This document shows positions 53,955 through 64,000 of a DNA stretch of 64,000 nt, in pieces; position 1 is the stretch's first letter, and each line of letters begins with the position of its first letter. Below the pieces are notes generated by a model. The model saw nothing but the letters and a program-made list of their open reading frames with translations, did no database searches and was not told where the DNA came from. The stretch covers positions 9,518,421-9,582,420 of the forward strand of contig NC_052679.1 in assembly GCF_016802725.1 (NCBI RefSeq). Reading direction: 5' to 3'. The translations under genes and the position numbers were made by a program. This DNA comes from Solenopsis invicta (taxonomy: Eukaryota; Arthropoda; Insecta; Hymenoptera; Formicidae).

Positions 53955-56009
53955 ATGTTTATAAAATGTTACATTATAGTATGCAAAATAAATTACTTTG
54001 GCAGTTATTACCAAAATTATCCTAGTATATTATAATTAAACAATCTTTTATCACTCTTTTACATTTTATAGATGAAAAGATATTACATTTTATTAAATGA
54101 TCTCTGAACAGTAATTTAACATTTTTATAAATCGCATTTTATATGCAAATTATCATAATCCTCAATAATGCTATTTGCGCTTTGATTGATCTTACAAACA
54201 TAACGTCACTTAATTATTTTTGAATCCACCAAGTGATTACGTGTGTAACTATGTACCACGTAATCCGAATAACTTGTAAAAATAATTCATTATCCGAGTG
54301 ACACGTATCGTGCGTTCGAGCTCTTTTTCTGAGTCCTAAATCACACAACATTTCACGCATTACGACGACAATTAATACGCGATTGTGGCTACAGAAACGT
54401 AAGCGAGGTAATGGCGAGATGCAGATTTACCGTCGTCTTCGCGGCTGTCATTAAGACGCGTTATCATTTTTTTTTCCAGCAACGCGTGCGGAATCGCGAG
54501 GGACTTTGACAATACGACGCGACAAAGCTGCGAAGTCGTGCGTTGCAATTATTTCTTATAAATTGCATTTTTACTGCGCCTCTGACGGATTACGCGGCAC
54601 CATTAGGCCCTTTGATGGATTTCAACTCGTACGCGGTTGCGTTTATGCAAATAACACGTACTGCCGCCGAGTATAATGCAGAGTCAATCCGTTATCGCTT
54701 TATTACTATTCCCTAATAGCACAAGACGTCCTCGAGATGATCCTGAATTCGTTCTGAATGTCCCGGGACAATAATGGGACGGACATAGGACATTATACTA
54801 GGATGAAAATTTGAGGACTTCCCAAAGAATGTTAAATAAACTAAAGGAATTCTATATATAGCCTACGTTATACCCACTGGACGTAGTTTTAAGTTGCCCA
54901 CACAGCACACTGTATCCAAAGGACGTTCTCGGGACGTCTAAGTCCCAAGCCGAGCCTAAAGATGTCCTTAGATTATTCAAATCCTAAGTCGATCTTAAGG
55001 ACGTCTTTTGACCGTCTCTCTGAGTCATATGGCACAAACTAAGAAAGTTAAGGGAAAATAGGAAAATTCACGGCTATAATCATTTTCCACATTCCTACAT
55101 TATCAAATAACTAACTCCTTTAATGTTAAAACTTTTATTTAATAAAAATTTGAATTTGAGCAAAGAAATTTGAGAGATTAAGAATTTTGCTTCAAACAAA
55201 AAAGACCGAAACTGCCTACGGAGGGTTAATCCAAAATATATATAATATGCAAGTATGTATATAAAAAATTTAAGAAAGTTTTTATTATAAATCATTTTTA
55301 TACATATTAAATTATTCTAATAAAAAAAAACGTTTGTATTGTATCAAGAAATTAAGTATATGTAGGATTTGTTTTTATTGCTGCATTGGACTGCATTAGC
55401 TTTTTCTTCTTGCTTTCATAAAATTTCAAACATATGTCTAAATATTATTTTTAACGCAGAATGTGCACTACTTTAGCAATAAAAAACAGGCCTATAATAC
55501 ATACAACTACTCTGAATCATAAAGATCAATAAAATTAAAATTATACATTGTTTTTAAATAATTAATCTCATATTTATCACATACTTAATCCCTTATGAAT
55601 AAAAATAAAATAAAAAAATTTCTTTGACATATTATATAATATAATTAAATGTTAATTTTACAATTTCAAACATATAAAGATTTAGAAACGCTGCTCATAT
55701 ATCATCCAAAATTGGGTGCGTTTAGCGGAAAATACTGCTTTGCAATTGTTGTAAAATTCTTTAATATAAATGGTTATACATTCAGACAAGAAAAGTAAGG
55801 GCAAATATTAATCGTATCAAAGAATTTTACAACGGTATCGATAGACAAAATAGATCTATGAATGAAGAAACCTTAATCTACATCCCAATGAACAGACAAT
55901 ATTTTTTAAATGTTTTTTAAATGTTTTTTTAATAAAAATTTTTTTGCACTTAATTTAATTATTGTATTATATTGACATATTTTTTAGTTGCATTCTTATT
56001 TAAACAAAT
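53955..56009. other. No gene seen
   Basis: AT-rich, apart from a moderately GC-rich stretch at 54300-54700. 54740-55020 has repeated GGACGTC/TCCCGGGAC-like strings. No protein, RNA gene or known repeat was recognised. Confidence 0.5.
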
Positions 56010-56449
56010 TGTTAAGGCACTTGCCGAATACGGCTCGGAATCGTATATTATTCGCGAGTTGGAATCGTATTATTTGCGAGCAAACAGCGCGTACTAAAGG
56101 CCGCATTCATTCGTAAACAAAGGCGCTTGCCTTCTTTCGCCTCCTTTTTTCCTATTTTCCTGGCCAAGCGGCAAAATTCAGCAGATTCGCTCGAGTGCTC
56201 GAAACGATAACACGCTATTTCTAAAACCGATTTTTCATTGCAAACCGTCGTGCGATCCGCTCCGAACGCGTACGTTACCATAGAGCGTCCGATGAACGCA
56301 TTGTACAGTGCTTGTGGTAATAAAAAAAAAACTATAACTCTTATTAAGTACAGTGCTTTAGTGCTCCAATCAGTTATTCTCCCGCGCTCCTCATATCCTC
56401 TCCTCTCCACGCCCGCAAGTCGCGAGTCAGCAAGCCGTTAATTGTAACA
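56010..56449 (+). repeat. Probable 5' LTR of a second BEL/Pao element
   Basis: TGTTAAGG...TTGTAACA, 440 bases, with TG/CA ends, positioned upstream of a BEL-type gag fragment in the same orientation. The matching 3' LTR is not in the window. Confidence 0.55.
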
Positions 56450-57139
56450 TTTCGCAATACTACAAACATTGGTCTTTTGAGCTGGTTGGAGGGAATGCAG
56501 CCTCGTGAGACAGTGGTGCTCCGTTCGCGAGGCTAGACGAAGCGCATTTTCTAGGCGAGAATTGCTCTCGCCCCGTGCACATTCTTTGGAACGCGCAGTG
56601 CCGTGACTTGGAACTCGTGCTCCCCGCCGTCTTCACACATTGGAGACGCCCCTCGCTCGACGAGCGTTACGCATTTTTTGCGCGTTGACTTCTTGTCTGC
56701 TTTTTGGCACGACTTTCTTGAACGCTTTCATCAATCCTGCCCTTATTTTCTTGTCGAACAGTGACGTGAGCCGGTTAGGATATCCTTGGTCGAGTCGGAC
56801 ACGAATTTGTTATGAGGGCGATCGTTTCGTTAATGCGTCTTCATGGAATGTGCCATTGTGCTGTGACTTTAATTTCGCGCCGTTTCTTCGGACAGTTTCT
56901 CGGACTGTTAACGAAGTATTAATTAAAACAGAGCGGTTTAGTAATTATGCATGGCGTTCTCACCTGCGTAGAAAAAGTTATTTCTGCGCAACGTTTATTT
57001 GCACACTAGCATATTTGGACAGTGAATTTTGTGTCACACGCCTACGTGCGATCTTCGACGCATTGAGTGCGCAAATCAATGCGACTTACTCGGGTTTCGT
57101 GAGTTTTTCGACCGTATCCGTGATCAGGTTTGCGCGCTC

Positions 57140-57723
57140 CATTTAACATGTCTAAGAAGGGTCCAAGTAACATGGAGCGGGAGTTTGAAATATTCAATTG
57201 GAATGCTCGCTTGATCGCTAACGCAACGCTAAATTATGGCAAACTGGGGCGAGAGAAATCCTTGCGATCATTCCAGGATGCATCCAGCTTCTCGACTTCT
57301 ACTGAGAACGAGCTCAGGACTCAGCCGCTTGCCTCGAGAGAGGGACATCCCAGGAGGAACGCGAATCCATGCAGTACTTCACTGAAAACGTCTTTGACCT
57401 CTGCGAAGAGCAGTATTTTGTCAGCTACGATTTCTTCCAGGAGGAACTGGACGCCGCTCCTACCATGAATACGACAGTGGCATCCGACTCGAGTTTCAGC
57501 GTAAGTCCGTTCCAAATAGAACTATCGCCCATTCAGTTGCCGACATTTCCTGGCGAGGCAACCAAATGGGTTTCATTTCAAGATTTGTTCACCTTGTTGA
57601 TAATTACCCCGATGCATTTATCCGATACACAACACCTTCATTACTTGCTAAATTGCGTCCGGGATGAGGCTACGAAACTCATTTCTTATATTCGAATAAA
57701 CGATGCAAATTTCAAGGTCGCGT
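57140..57723 (+). pseudogene. BEL/Pao gag N-terminal fragment
   Basis: Starts MSKKGPSNMEREFE and shifts frame at about 57360-57470. It then shows the diagnostic SPIQLPTFPGEATKWVSFQD and LSDTQHLHYLLN segments of BEL/Pao gag. It ends at a TAG just where the LINE 5' region begins, so the rest was displaced or lost. 56450-57139 is the leader, with no further gene recognised. Confidence 0.7.
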
Positions 57724-57758
57724 AGGACCTTCTTCTTACTCATTGTAAGTCAGTCAGT

Positions 57759-57763
<5 letters not shown>

Positions 57764-57793
<30 letters not shown>
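57764..57793. repeat. (CT)n microsatellite
   Basis: Fifteen CT units, preceded by GTCAGTCAGTCAGT. Confidence 0.93.
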
Positions 57794-57798
<5 letters not shown>

Positions 57799-58186
57799 GA
57801 TCATGTGAGTACCGATTGACGTGTTCTTGTATTGTTCCGTATTTCGATCACATTTTCTGCCATTTACTGCCTCTTGAGGCAGACTTCTTCCAGGATTCTT
57901 GTCAAGGGTTTTATAGCTTGACGCTTAGTTGTTTTGACAAGGACCTCCGCTGACCCATAGAGGTACTTTACGCAGTTTTTAGCTATCCGATAAAAACTTC
58001 TCGAACGATTGACAGCCGCCGGCCAGCGCGCATGTGCGGCTCGCCGTAACCAGGTACGCGTTCCCGAATCCCAGCGGCTGCCGCTTCACTGTTAATTTGG
58101 TGCTGCGCCGTGCGTTCCTAACGCATTGGTCACTGGCTTTTTTTCTGTTGGCCATCCCGATCCTCTGGTCCATCCTTTGAGTAGCT

Positions 58187-59265
58187 ATGATGTTTTCGTG
58201 CGAAATTTGCAAACATTTTATTTTGGCTGCCAATGCGCTGCAGTACGAGGAAACCATTAAGCATTATTTTTACCAAGAATGCGTCTTCGCTTTCACCAGC
58301 TTGACCAGCAGTTCTCTGCCCGGCGCCTTTCACTGCACTGTGTGCAAGAGAGCCGCTCTCTTGAGGCAAACGGCCGGCTTGGTCCTTCCGAGGGAAGCAA
58401 CGGCTCCTCCAACGTTTGAGGCTGAGTCCGTTAAGGGGATGGTGGCCAGTTTTCTAGGAAAGATGTCCGCCATCGAGGCGCAACTGTGGGATCTTCCTAT
58501 AATTAGAATGCAACTCCAGGATCTCTTGACGATTATTCCGCAGCTGGCGTCATTTGAGTCTAAACTAATCGCTACATCGGAGACGCTCACCTCGTCTCTG
58601 ACTGAGTTGAGAGGACAGCACGCCGCGCTTGACAGGCGTATCGCCGCTCTAGAGTCGGGACCTAAATCTAGAAATGCGCAAGTCAAGCTGAATAAACTTG
58701 CCTCGAAACTTTAGAGCGCGAAAAGCGCAGCTCGGAACTAATATTATTTGTAATAAAGGAAAATCCCTCCGAAAACTTAAAAAATGTTATATTAAAGATA
58801 GCGCGCGCTTTGGGCGTCGAGATCGGACTCGATCATATTGTTGCGTGCTTTCGAATACCGGCTAAAAGAGACCGTCCCCGCCTTTTAATAGTTAAGTTCT
58901 TCTCGATCAAGTTTAGGAATCGTCTGCTGGGGAAGGGGGGGGGGAAGCGTGCAAGTGGAACGCTCGACAGATTGTCGATTTTGGGTTTGCAGCCGGGAAC
59001 CATCAAGATTAACGAACGTCTTGCGTCCTCCACTCGTGGAGTCTTTGCCGCGGCAAGAGGCGCGGCTAGAGAGGGACGTCTGAGCTGGGCTTGGGTCCGG
59101 AGCGGGCAAGTCAGAAGACACTCCGATACTTCGCCCATTCGACTACGCGGTAGCAAGCATCTCTCCACCTTGACTGCTCCCATTCCGGCGGTCTCTTTTG
59201 GACAATTTTCCGGTCACGCGCAAAAACATTGTGAAATACCCCACAGATTACCGACCTCTTGCTGA
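58187..59265 (+). pseudogene. LINE ORF1 protein: zinc-finger, coiled coil, Baculo_FP/RRM-like domain; one frameshift
   Basis: RNA-binding ORF1 protein. Residues 1-60 hold a PHD-like set of Cys/His (CEICKHFI, HYFYQECVF, FHCTVCKR). Residues about 85-160 form a leucine-rich coiled coil (FLGKMSAIEAQLWDLPIIRM, LRGQHAALDRRIAAL). The frame stops with a TAG at 58712-58714. In the shifted frame sequence resumes immediately (EREKRSSELILFVIKE, ARALGVEIGLDHIVACFRIP, RPRLLIVKFFS, INERLASS, WAWVRSGQV). That order matches the Baculo_FP-like/RRM domain of many insect LINE ORF1 proteins. A one-base indel near 58712 explains the break. Confidence 0.82.
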
Positions 59266-59434
59266 CGGGGGAGAGAGGGGTGGGGTACTGGGAGCACTGC
59301 TCTCGCTGCGAGTTCGACTGATAACCGTTCAACTGAGGACCGCCCGGTAAACCACGGGCCCATCCCCAAAGTCTCCTCGAAGCGTCACAAGTGAAGTTTG
59401 GCCGCCACCCCTTCCTGCTTCAACGGAACTCTGC

Positions 59435-59643
59435 GTGGAACACGTCAACTGCCAGTCCCTCCTTCCACACCTCTCTGAATTTGTTAACTTTTTTGGTTGC
59501 AGAACATTTGACATTATTGCACTATCAAAAACTTGGCTTAAGTTTCACATTTTCGATATCATGATAAAATCTGGTATCCTTTCAGGATACCAGATTATCA
59601 AAAAAGACAGAGAGAGGAGAAGGGGGTGGCGTGGGCTTTGTAG
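59435..59643 (+). pseudogene. LINE ORF2 start: AP-endonuclease N-terminus, catalytic Glu lost, truncated
   Basis: MEHVNCQSLLPHLSEF and FDIIALSKTWLKF correspond to the first endonuclease strands. The expected S-E-T-W has Lys instead of Glu (codon AAA, 59528-59530). A short inverted duplication (TCTGGTATCC / GGATACCAGA) at 59570-59593 disturbs the next segment. The frame is then broken by the gypsy LTR at 59644. Confidence 0.75.
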
Positions 59644-59865
59644 TGTTTTTTTTCACTAAAGAAACAACTCAGGGTTTTTTACTGATGGTAATTGGTATAT
59701 TTTAGTTCTCAAAATACAAAGGAATAAGCTGTTGACTGTTAAGCGTTACCGCAAGTGTGTCTTCAAAAAATCTCTCCTCTCTAACCTGACATGTGTGTCT
59801 ATATCTCGATATCTCGATATCGAGATCTCTCGATCCAGTGACGCGCTAAGTCCCTAGATACTACA
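59644..59865 (-). repeat. gypsy 3' LTR with adjacent polypurine tract
   Basis: Plus strand TGTTTTTTTTCAC...GATACTACA, 222 bases. On the minus strand it is preceded by AAAAGAGGGAGGAAAA (59866-59881), the polypurine tract. Confidence 0.85.
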
Positions 59866-60199
59866 TTTTCCTCCCTCTTTTATTTTGTGTACCTAAACCC
59901 ATGTATTCCAAACGATCTAGAGAGTGTGTATTCCGCTTTGGACGTGAAGAATTCTCTGTTGCTTCAGCATTGGTACTAGGTTCTGGTTCCGTTTATTGTA
60001 CCTCAATGATTCTTGGTTCCAACGAACTCGACAATTCCTCCGGATTAATAATAATATCACCTTTACTAGATAATCCCTGAACAATTGTCAAAATGATGTG
60101 CTCTACATGTCGTTTTAGAGTACGACTATCTACTTGAACAATATATGATCCTGGACCAACAGACTTCATAATGGTTCCAAGGCTCCATTTGGGATCGTT

Positions 60200-61327
60200 T
60201 TTTCCAAATGTTTGGACCTAAACTTTATCTCTTGGATTGAATTCACAAACGGGAATACTGTTATTGAACTGTTGTCGTTGCTTCTCTTGTTTGCTCCTCA
60301 CTGTAGAGTTTACATTAGGATGTAGCAAGTCAAAACGACTTTTTAACTATCTTCTCATCATAAGCTCGGACGGCGAAGCACCTGTAGTTGCATGTACTGT
60401 GACCCGATAATTAAATAAGAAATTGCACAATTCAACATTATCTTTTTGTGCATTCTTACTAGTACCATTCTTGAACGTCCTGACAAATTGCTCAGCTTTC
60501 TCATTACTTCTAGGATGATAGGCACTTGATGTCGTATGGCGAATACCATTTTTCTTACAAAACTCCTCAAACTACTGTGACACGAATTGAGGACCATTAT
60601 CGGAGACTATTGTATTTGGAATGCCATAACGTGCGATGCTTTCTTGAATGCCTTGGATCACATGAGCTGATAATAAATCTTTTCCAAGTTTATATATCTC
60701 TGGCCACTTACTGTATGCGTCAATCATTATTAACCACATATTGTTTAGGAAAGGACCCGCTAAATCAATATGCAAACGTTGCCAGGCTCTTTCAGGTATT
60801 GACCATGGATGTAATGGAGCCACAGCAGGATTATCACGATTGACAGTACATGATGTACACGATTTTACAAGTGAATCAATTCCGCTATCGATTCCTGGCC
60901 ACCATACATGACTTCTTGCTAAGGATTTCATTCGGACGACTCCAGGATGTGTCTCATGCAATTGTATTAAAACTTGATCTCGTAATGACTTCGGTATTAC
61001 AACTTGGACACCCCACGTGATTATTCCTTGTTCTATCGTTAACTCTTCACGATGAATGAAGGGTTTATCCGGTAACTGGGACTGTTTATTAAGCCAATCT
61101 TTCTTAATAAATTGTATAACACTAGACAATTCTGGATCTCGACTAGTTTTTTGTCTTACCCAGTTTGAAGTTATTGGATGTTCTTCTGCGATGGCTTTCA
61201 CCTCGTCATCTACTACGGTGTCCACTGATTGATTATCTTCAAGAGGTAGACGTGATAACGCATCTGCATTACCATGACGATGAGTATTACGATATTTAAT
61301 ATTGTACAGGAAACTTGACAGGAACAT
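60200..61327 (-). pseudogene. gypsy integrase, one internal stop
   Basis: Starts just after RNase H (NTHRHGNADALSRLPL). The HHCC zinc-binding domain is HETHPGV...CTSC (about 60850-60960). The catalytic core has LHIDLAGPF (first Asp) and TIVSDNGPQFVSQ (second Asp). A TAG follows at about 60570. The frame continues with FCKKNGIRHTTS, YHPRSNEKAEQFVRTFK (Glu present), and ATTGASPSELM. Beyond 60360 the C-terminal part is shifted or stopped. Confidence 0.85.
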
Positions 61328-62610
61328 AGCCTAACGATGTAATCTAGTTGCAGCAAGTGATGGTAAATCACGATTTGGTTCAAATATTGCTAGCAACAGA
61401 TTACGGTCTGTAACTAATATGAAACAACGTCCATATAGGTACTGAATGAAACGTTTTACTCCAAATACGATGCTCAAAGCTTTTTTCTCAACTTGAGAAT
61501 AGTTACGTTCTGCCGATGATAATATCTTAGAAGCAAACGCGATTGATTGTTCACTTTCATGTTCATAACGATGAAATAAGACTACTCCAACTCCAACTGA
61601 AGATGCGTCACATGCTATACCAACAGGAACAGACTGTTGATAATAAGCTAGTATCGGAGCGCTGGATACAGCTTTCTTGATCTTGTCAATACTTTTCTTA
61701 CATTGGCTATTCCAGTTCCAATTAATTCCATCACGTGTTAATTCACGTGTTAATAATTTAGCGGTTTACAGAAATGTAATAAATTATTAATAAATTTGCT
61801 GTAAAAGTTAACTAATCCCAGGAAGGACTTCACTTTATTTTTATTCTTCGGTTCTTTCATGGACATGATCGACTCGACTTTACTGGGATCTGTGCAGATA
61901 TCTTCCGTACATAAGATTTGTCCAAAGAATTTAATTGAAGGTTGCATAAAAATATATTTCTTTCTTGACAATTGAAAATTCTACTCTCTCATACGCTGAA
62001 GTACCAACTTCAAGTTTTGTAAATGACTCTAATCATTTTTTCCTGTAGAAATAGTGTCGTTTACGAATGATCCTGTCATTGGAATTTCCTTGAGCATTCG
62101 ATCTATTAATTCTTGAAAAATCGCTGGCGATAATGCTATGCCCTCTGGTAATACATTGTACTGATAAAGGCCACGATGAGTATTTATGACTAAATACTTT
62201 TTGCATGATTCGTCTACTTCCACTTGATGAAATGCATCCAGACCATCCAATTTGGTAAAATTTTGACCTCCTGAAACTTTCTCGAATAATTCGTCAGTTC
62301 TTGCGAGAGGATACTGTTGAATATGTAACTGATTATTTATAGTGCGTTTAAAATCTCCAGTGATGCAAATGGATCCGTTGAGTTTCGGTACTACTACTAG
62401 CGGTGAAGCCCATTCTGATGTCTCAATACGGCTAATGGCACCAGATTTTTCCATTTTATCAAGCTCTTTATCGGCTTTATCCCGCAATGAAAATGGAATA
62501 GGTCGTGGCTTAAAAAAACAAGGAACTGCGTTTTCTTTAAGTACCAATTTAGCTTTGAATCCTCGGATGACTCCAACAGGTTGATCGAAAACATCACTGT
62601 ATTCTTTCAA
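61328..62610 (-). pseudogene. gypsy reverse transcriptase-RNase H, catalytic box altered
   Basis: The RT N-terminal part is open at 62029-62610: FFKPRPIPFSLRDKADKELD, ASPLVVVPKLNGSICITGDF, FTKLDGLDAFHQVEV (first catalytic Asp) and YNVLPEGIALSPAIFQ. The catalytic box, normally Y/F-x-D-D, reads FVND (Asn codon 62059-62061). Stops interrupt it at about 62029 and 61975. The connection (KVESIMSMKEPKNKNKVKSF) and RNase H parts (VGVGVVLFHRYEHESEQ, KKALSIVFGVKRF, LVTDRNLLLAI) continue to 61328 with further breaks. Confidence 0.85.
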
Positions 62611-63231
62611 TACTGATTTAATGATAATTCATTGGCAATACGACATACTTGAGAACATTGTTTCTTAATTGACGTCCAATCCATCTGAATCTTTCTCAAT
62701 TGGTCACGACCAAAAAGACAAGATCCCTCTGAGACATGAATCGGATGTTTAACCGTTTGCTTATTGTATTCAGTAGTACAAAGAAACGTTCCTTTCGACT
62801 CAAATTTTTATCCTGTGTATGTTCAAAATTTTTTGTTACTTGGATGAAACTTGGGGCAACCTAATTTTCTCCATATATTAGGCGTAATAAAACTCGTGCT
62901 CGAAGCAGTGTCAAATTCCATATCCGTTGAACTTCCGTTTAGACAAACGATGATCATGATAGGACTATCATGTGGCATTTGCTTGATACTGTTAATTTGA
63001 TTGGTTTTCTGTTTAGCTTCTCCTCCGCTTTTTGATTGTGATAGACATCGTGTAAAATAATGACGTGCAAATGCAGATTTTTGACAATTATGACAGACAA
63101 CATTTTTATGTGGGCAATCCTTTTTTTGATGTTTTTCTCTGCATCCAGAACACGCTAAATTGCTCTGATTTGACTTATGAAAATTCTTGCTTGGATGCTG
63201 AGATGGTTTTGATGACGGCGACTTTATTAGT
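62611..63231 (-). pseudogene. gypsy zinc knuckle and protease region
   Basis: A cysteine-rich segment (CSGCREKHQKKDCPH, then CHNCQ) lies at about 63090-63160. The protease follows with MEFDTASSTSFITPNIW at about 62900-62950 (D-T-A active site in place of the more usual D-S/T-G). The frame is discontinuous. Confidence 0.7.
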
Positions 63232-63816
63232 CTAATTAGTGGCAGTAACGAGACTACTACTATGTCGTATTAGCTGAGTACTACTATCTGCAGCTTCCTG
63301 ACTCGCGGCAATCTTGACAGCATTGTCCAAGGTCAGACTATCATTTTCGAGAAACAGACGTTTTTGTTCTATTTCAGAACGAATATCTACAATGAGTTGG
63401 TCTCTTAATGACATATTTAAATCTGTAAACTTACATGTTACACCTATTTTGCAAAGCTCTGATAAATAAACGTTTATTGACTCCCCTGGCTGTTGGACAC
63501 GTTTGAAGAATTTATATCTCTTTGCAATTGCCTTTGATGCAGGTTTATAATGACCCTTGAGCACTGTGATAAGCTCGTTGAACGTTTTCTCTTCAGGTTT
63601 AGCTGACGCAACAAGACTTTGGAGAAGGCTGTACGTGGACACGCCTATTGAAGATAGCAGGATTGCTATTGCCTTCTTTTTTGTAGCTGCGTCGTCTCTC
63701 GTACCATCGATGTCATTTGCGAGTAAATAATTTGTGAAAACGCTTGCCCACAACTCGAAATCCTCGGTATCCAGCTTGAATTCAGGTATTTTTCCGACCG
63801 GCATCGTGACGAACAA
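63232..63816 (-). CDS. gypsy gag (194 aa)
   Basis: An open frame without lesions, encoding the particle protein of the Ty3/gypsy element. It starts MFVTMPVGKIPEFKLDTEDF. Hallmarks are FELWASVFTNYLLAN, FNELITVLKGHYKP, RVQQPGESINVYLSEL and MSLRDQLIVDIRSEIEQ, typical of gypsy gag with a capsid-like helical core. It ends HSSSLVTATN with a TAG directly before the zinc-knuckle region. Confidence 0.88.
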   Translation of the reverse strand: MFVTMPVGKIPEFKLDTEDFELWASVFTNYLLANDIDGTRDDAATKKKAIAILLSSIGVSTYSLLQSLVASAKPEEKTFNELITVLKGHYKPASKAIAKRYKFFKRVQQPGESINVYLSELCKIGVTCKFTDLNMSLRDQLIVDIRSEIEQKRLFLENDSLTLDNAVKIAASQEAADSSTQLIRHSSSLVTATN

Positions 63817-63866
63817 AGGATAACCTCACTTTTTAACAGTTCTCTGCACGCGAGTTTCTGTGCGAT

Positions 63867-63884
63867 AAAAATACTCGTCGCCAA
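63867..63884 (-). other. gypsy primer-binding site
   Basis: Minus-strand TTGGCGACGAGTATTTTTAT lies just downstream of the 5' LTR. It begins with the TGG expected for a tRNA-complementary site; the tRNA was not identified. Confidence 0.45.
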
Positions 63885-63885
63885 G

Positions 63886-64000
63886 CGTTTTCTTTCACTA
63901 AAGGAACAACTCAGGGTTTTTTACTCTGATAGTAATTGGTATATTTTAGTTTTCAAAATACAAAGGAATAAGCTGTTGACTGTTAGGCATTACCGCGAGT
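63886..64000 (-). repeat. gypsy 5' LTR, first 115 bases visible
   Basis: Direct-repeat match to 59646-59757, with differences such as ACTCTGATAG versus ACTGATGG. It continues past the window. Confidence 0.88.

Larger units (their letters stand above)
57724..59643 (+). mobile_element. LINE, 5' portion (5' UTR, ORF1, start of ORF2), cut by a gypsy insertion
   Basis: It follows directly on the BEL gag fragment. A (CT)n tract lies at 57764-57793, then about 390 bases of leader, ORF1 and the first codons of an AP-endonuclease ORF2. At 59644 a Ty3/gypsy LTR begins inside ORF2; the rest of the LINE would lie beyond the window. Confidence 0.75.
59644..64000 (-). mobile_element. Ty3/gypsy LTR retrotransposon, 5' LTR running off the window
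   Basis: The 3' LTR is 59644-59865, and the beginning of a matching copy is 63886-64000 (CACTAAAG, AACAACTCAGGGTTTTTTAC, AATTGGTATATTTTAGTT, AAATACAAAGGAATAAGCTG). Genes on the minus strand run gag, protease, RT, RNase H, integrase. Stops, frame changes and a mutated RT box make the copy defective. It was inserted into ORF2 of the LINE at 57724-59643. The target duplication cannot be checked because the right flank is outside. Confidence 0.92.

Noticed and set aside
56640..57146. 168-codon frame starting METPLARRALRIF
   Set aside because: It lies in the leader between a BEL LTR and the gag fragment; no similarity or hydrophobic pattern strong enough to call a protein.

Overview
This is insect nuclear DNA, most probably from a hymenopteran such as an ant. 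I infer that from interstitial TTAGG repeats (the arthropod telomere motif), spliced genes with GT-AG introns and AATAAA signals, and the mix of element families: mariner, DD41D Tc1/mariner, piggyBac-type MITEs, Harbinger, a FLYWCH-type MULE, R1-clade LINEs, BEL/Pao and Ty3/gypsy. It is not prokaryotic: there are no operons, ribosome binding sites or CRISPR arrays. Most of the window is nested transposable elements in AT-rich filler. I can support only one recognisable host-type gene (farnesyl diphosphate synthase-like, 42981-46085) and one doubtful decayed membrane-protein locus (37668-38700).

Layout. 1-1969: right part of a DD41D transposon with an intact transposase and five 41-bp repeats. 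2028-15128: a composite bounded by inverted arms built of 17-bp tandem repeats, resembling a Foldback-type MULE. It holds a purine-skewed LINE (minus strand, about 2571-7090) between a second pair of inverted arms, a broken MULE transposase (8255-9718), and a gag-only R1-clade LINE (10520-15014) inserted beside TTAGG repeats with a 17-bp target duplication. 16858-18702: a foldback element with a mariner inserted in one arm. 19837-21025: a solo LTR. 21697-29008: a BEL/Pao element (minus strand) with both LTRs and a 5-bp target duplication, interrupted by a 2.65-kb LTR-like insertion that carries eleven 54-bp repeats. 29027-40447: a region bounded by a GTGTCTCGTCCGG inverted-repeat family. It contains a solo LTR, a giant palindromic MITE, a second DD41D transposon with about 370-bp inverted arms, and the membrane-protein remnant.

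42230-46155: a foldback MITE and then the FPP synthase-like gene. Its six visible exons join in frame, and its first two introns carry a piggyBac-type MITE and a palindromic CAGGGTG MITE. The second aspartate-rich motif is destroyed by a substitution and a stop. 46432-53954: LTR remnants and a gag fragment, degenerate minisatellite repeats, and a Harbinger element (transposase plus a divergent Myb/SANT gene) split by an almost intact mariner. 56010-57723: the 5' end of another BEL element. 57724-59643: the 5' part of a LINE with a zinc-finger/coiled-coil/Baculo_FP-like ORF1. 59644 to the end: a Ty3/gypsy element (minus strand) inserted in that LINE's ORF2.

The elements interact mainly by nesting. 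Target duplications give the insertion order at several points: mariner into the foldback arm, mariner into the Harbinger transposase, the LTR insertion into BEL pol, and the R1-clade LINE into the TTAGG-adjacent site. Nothing here is a clear new multi-gene system. The best leads are the altered FPP synthase paralogue, the shared CAGGGTG termini linking DD41D transposons to large palindromic MITEs, the gag-only LINE, and the phased repeats inside LTRs.
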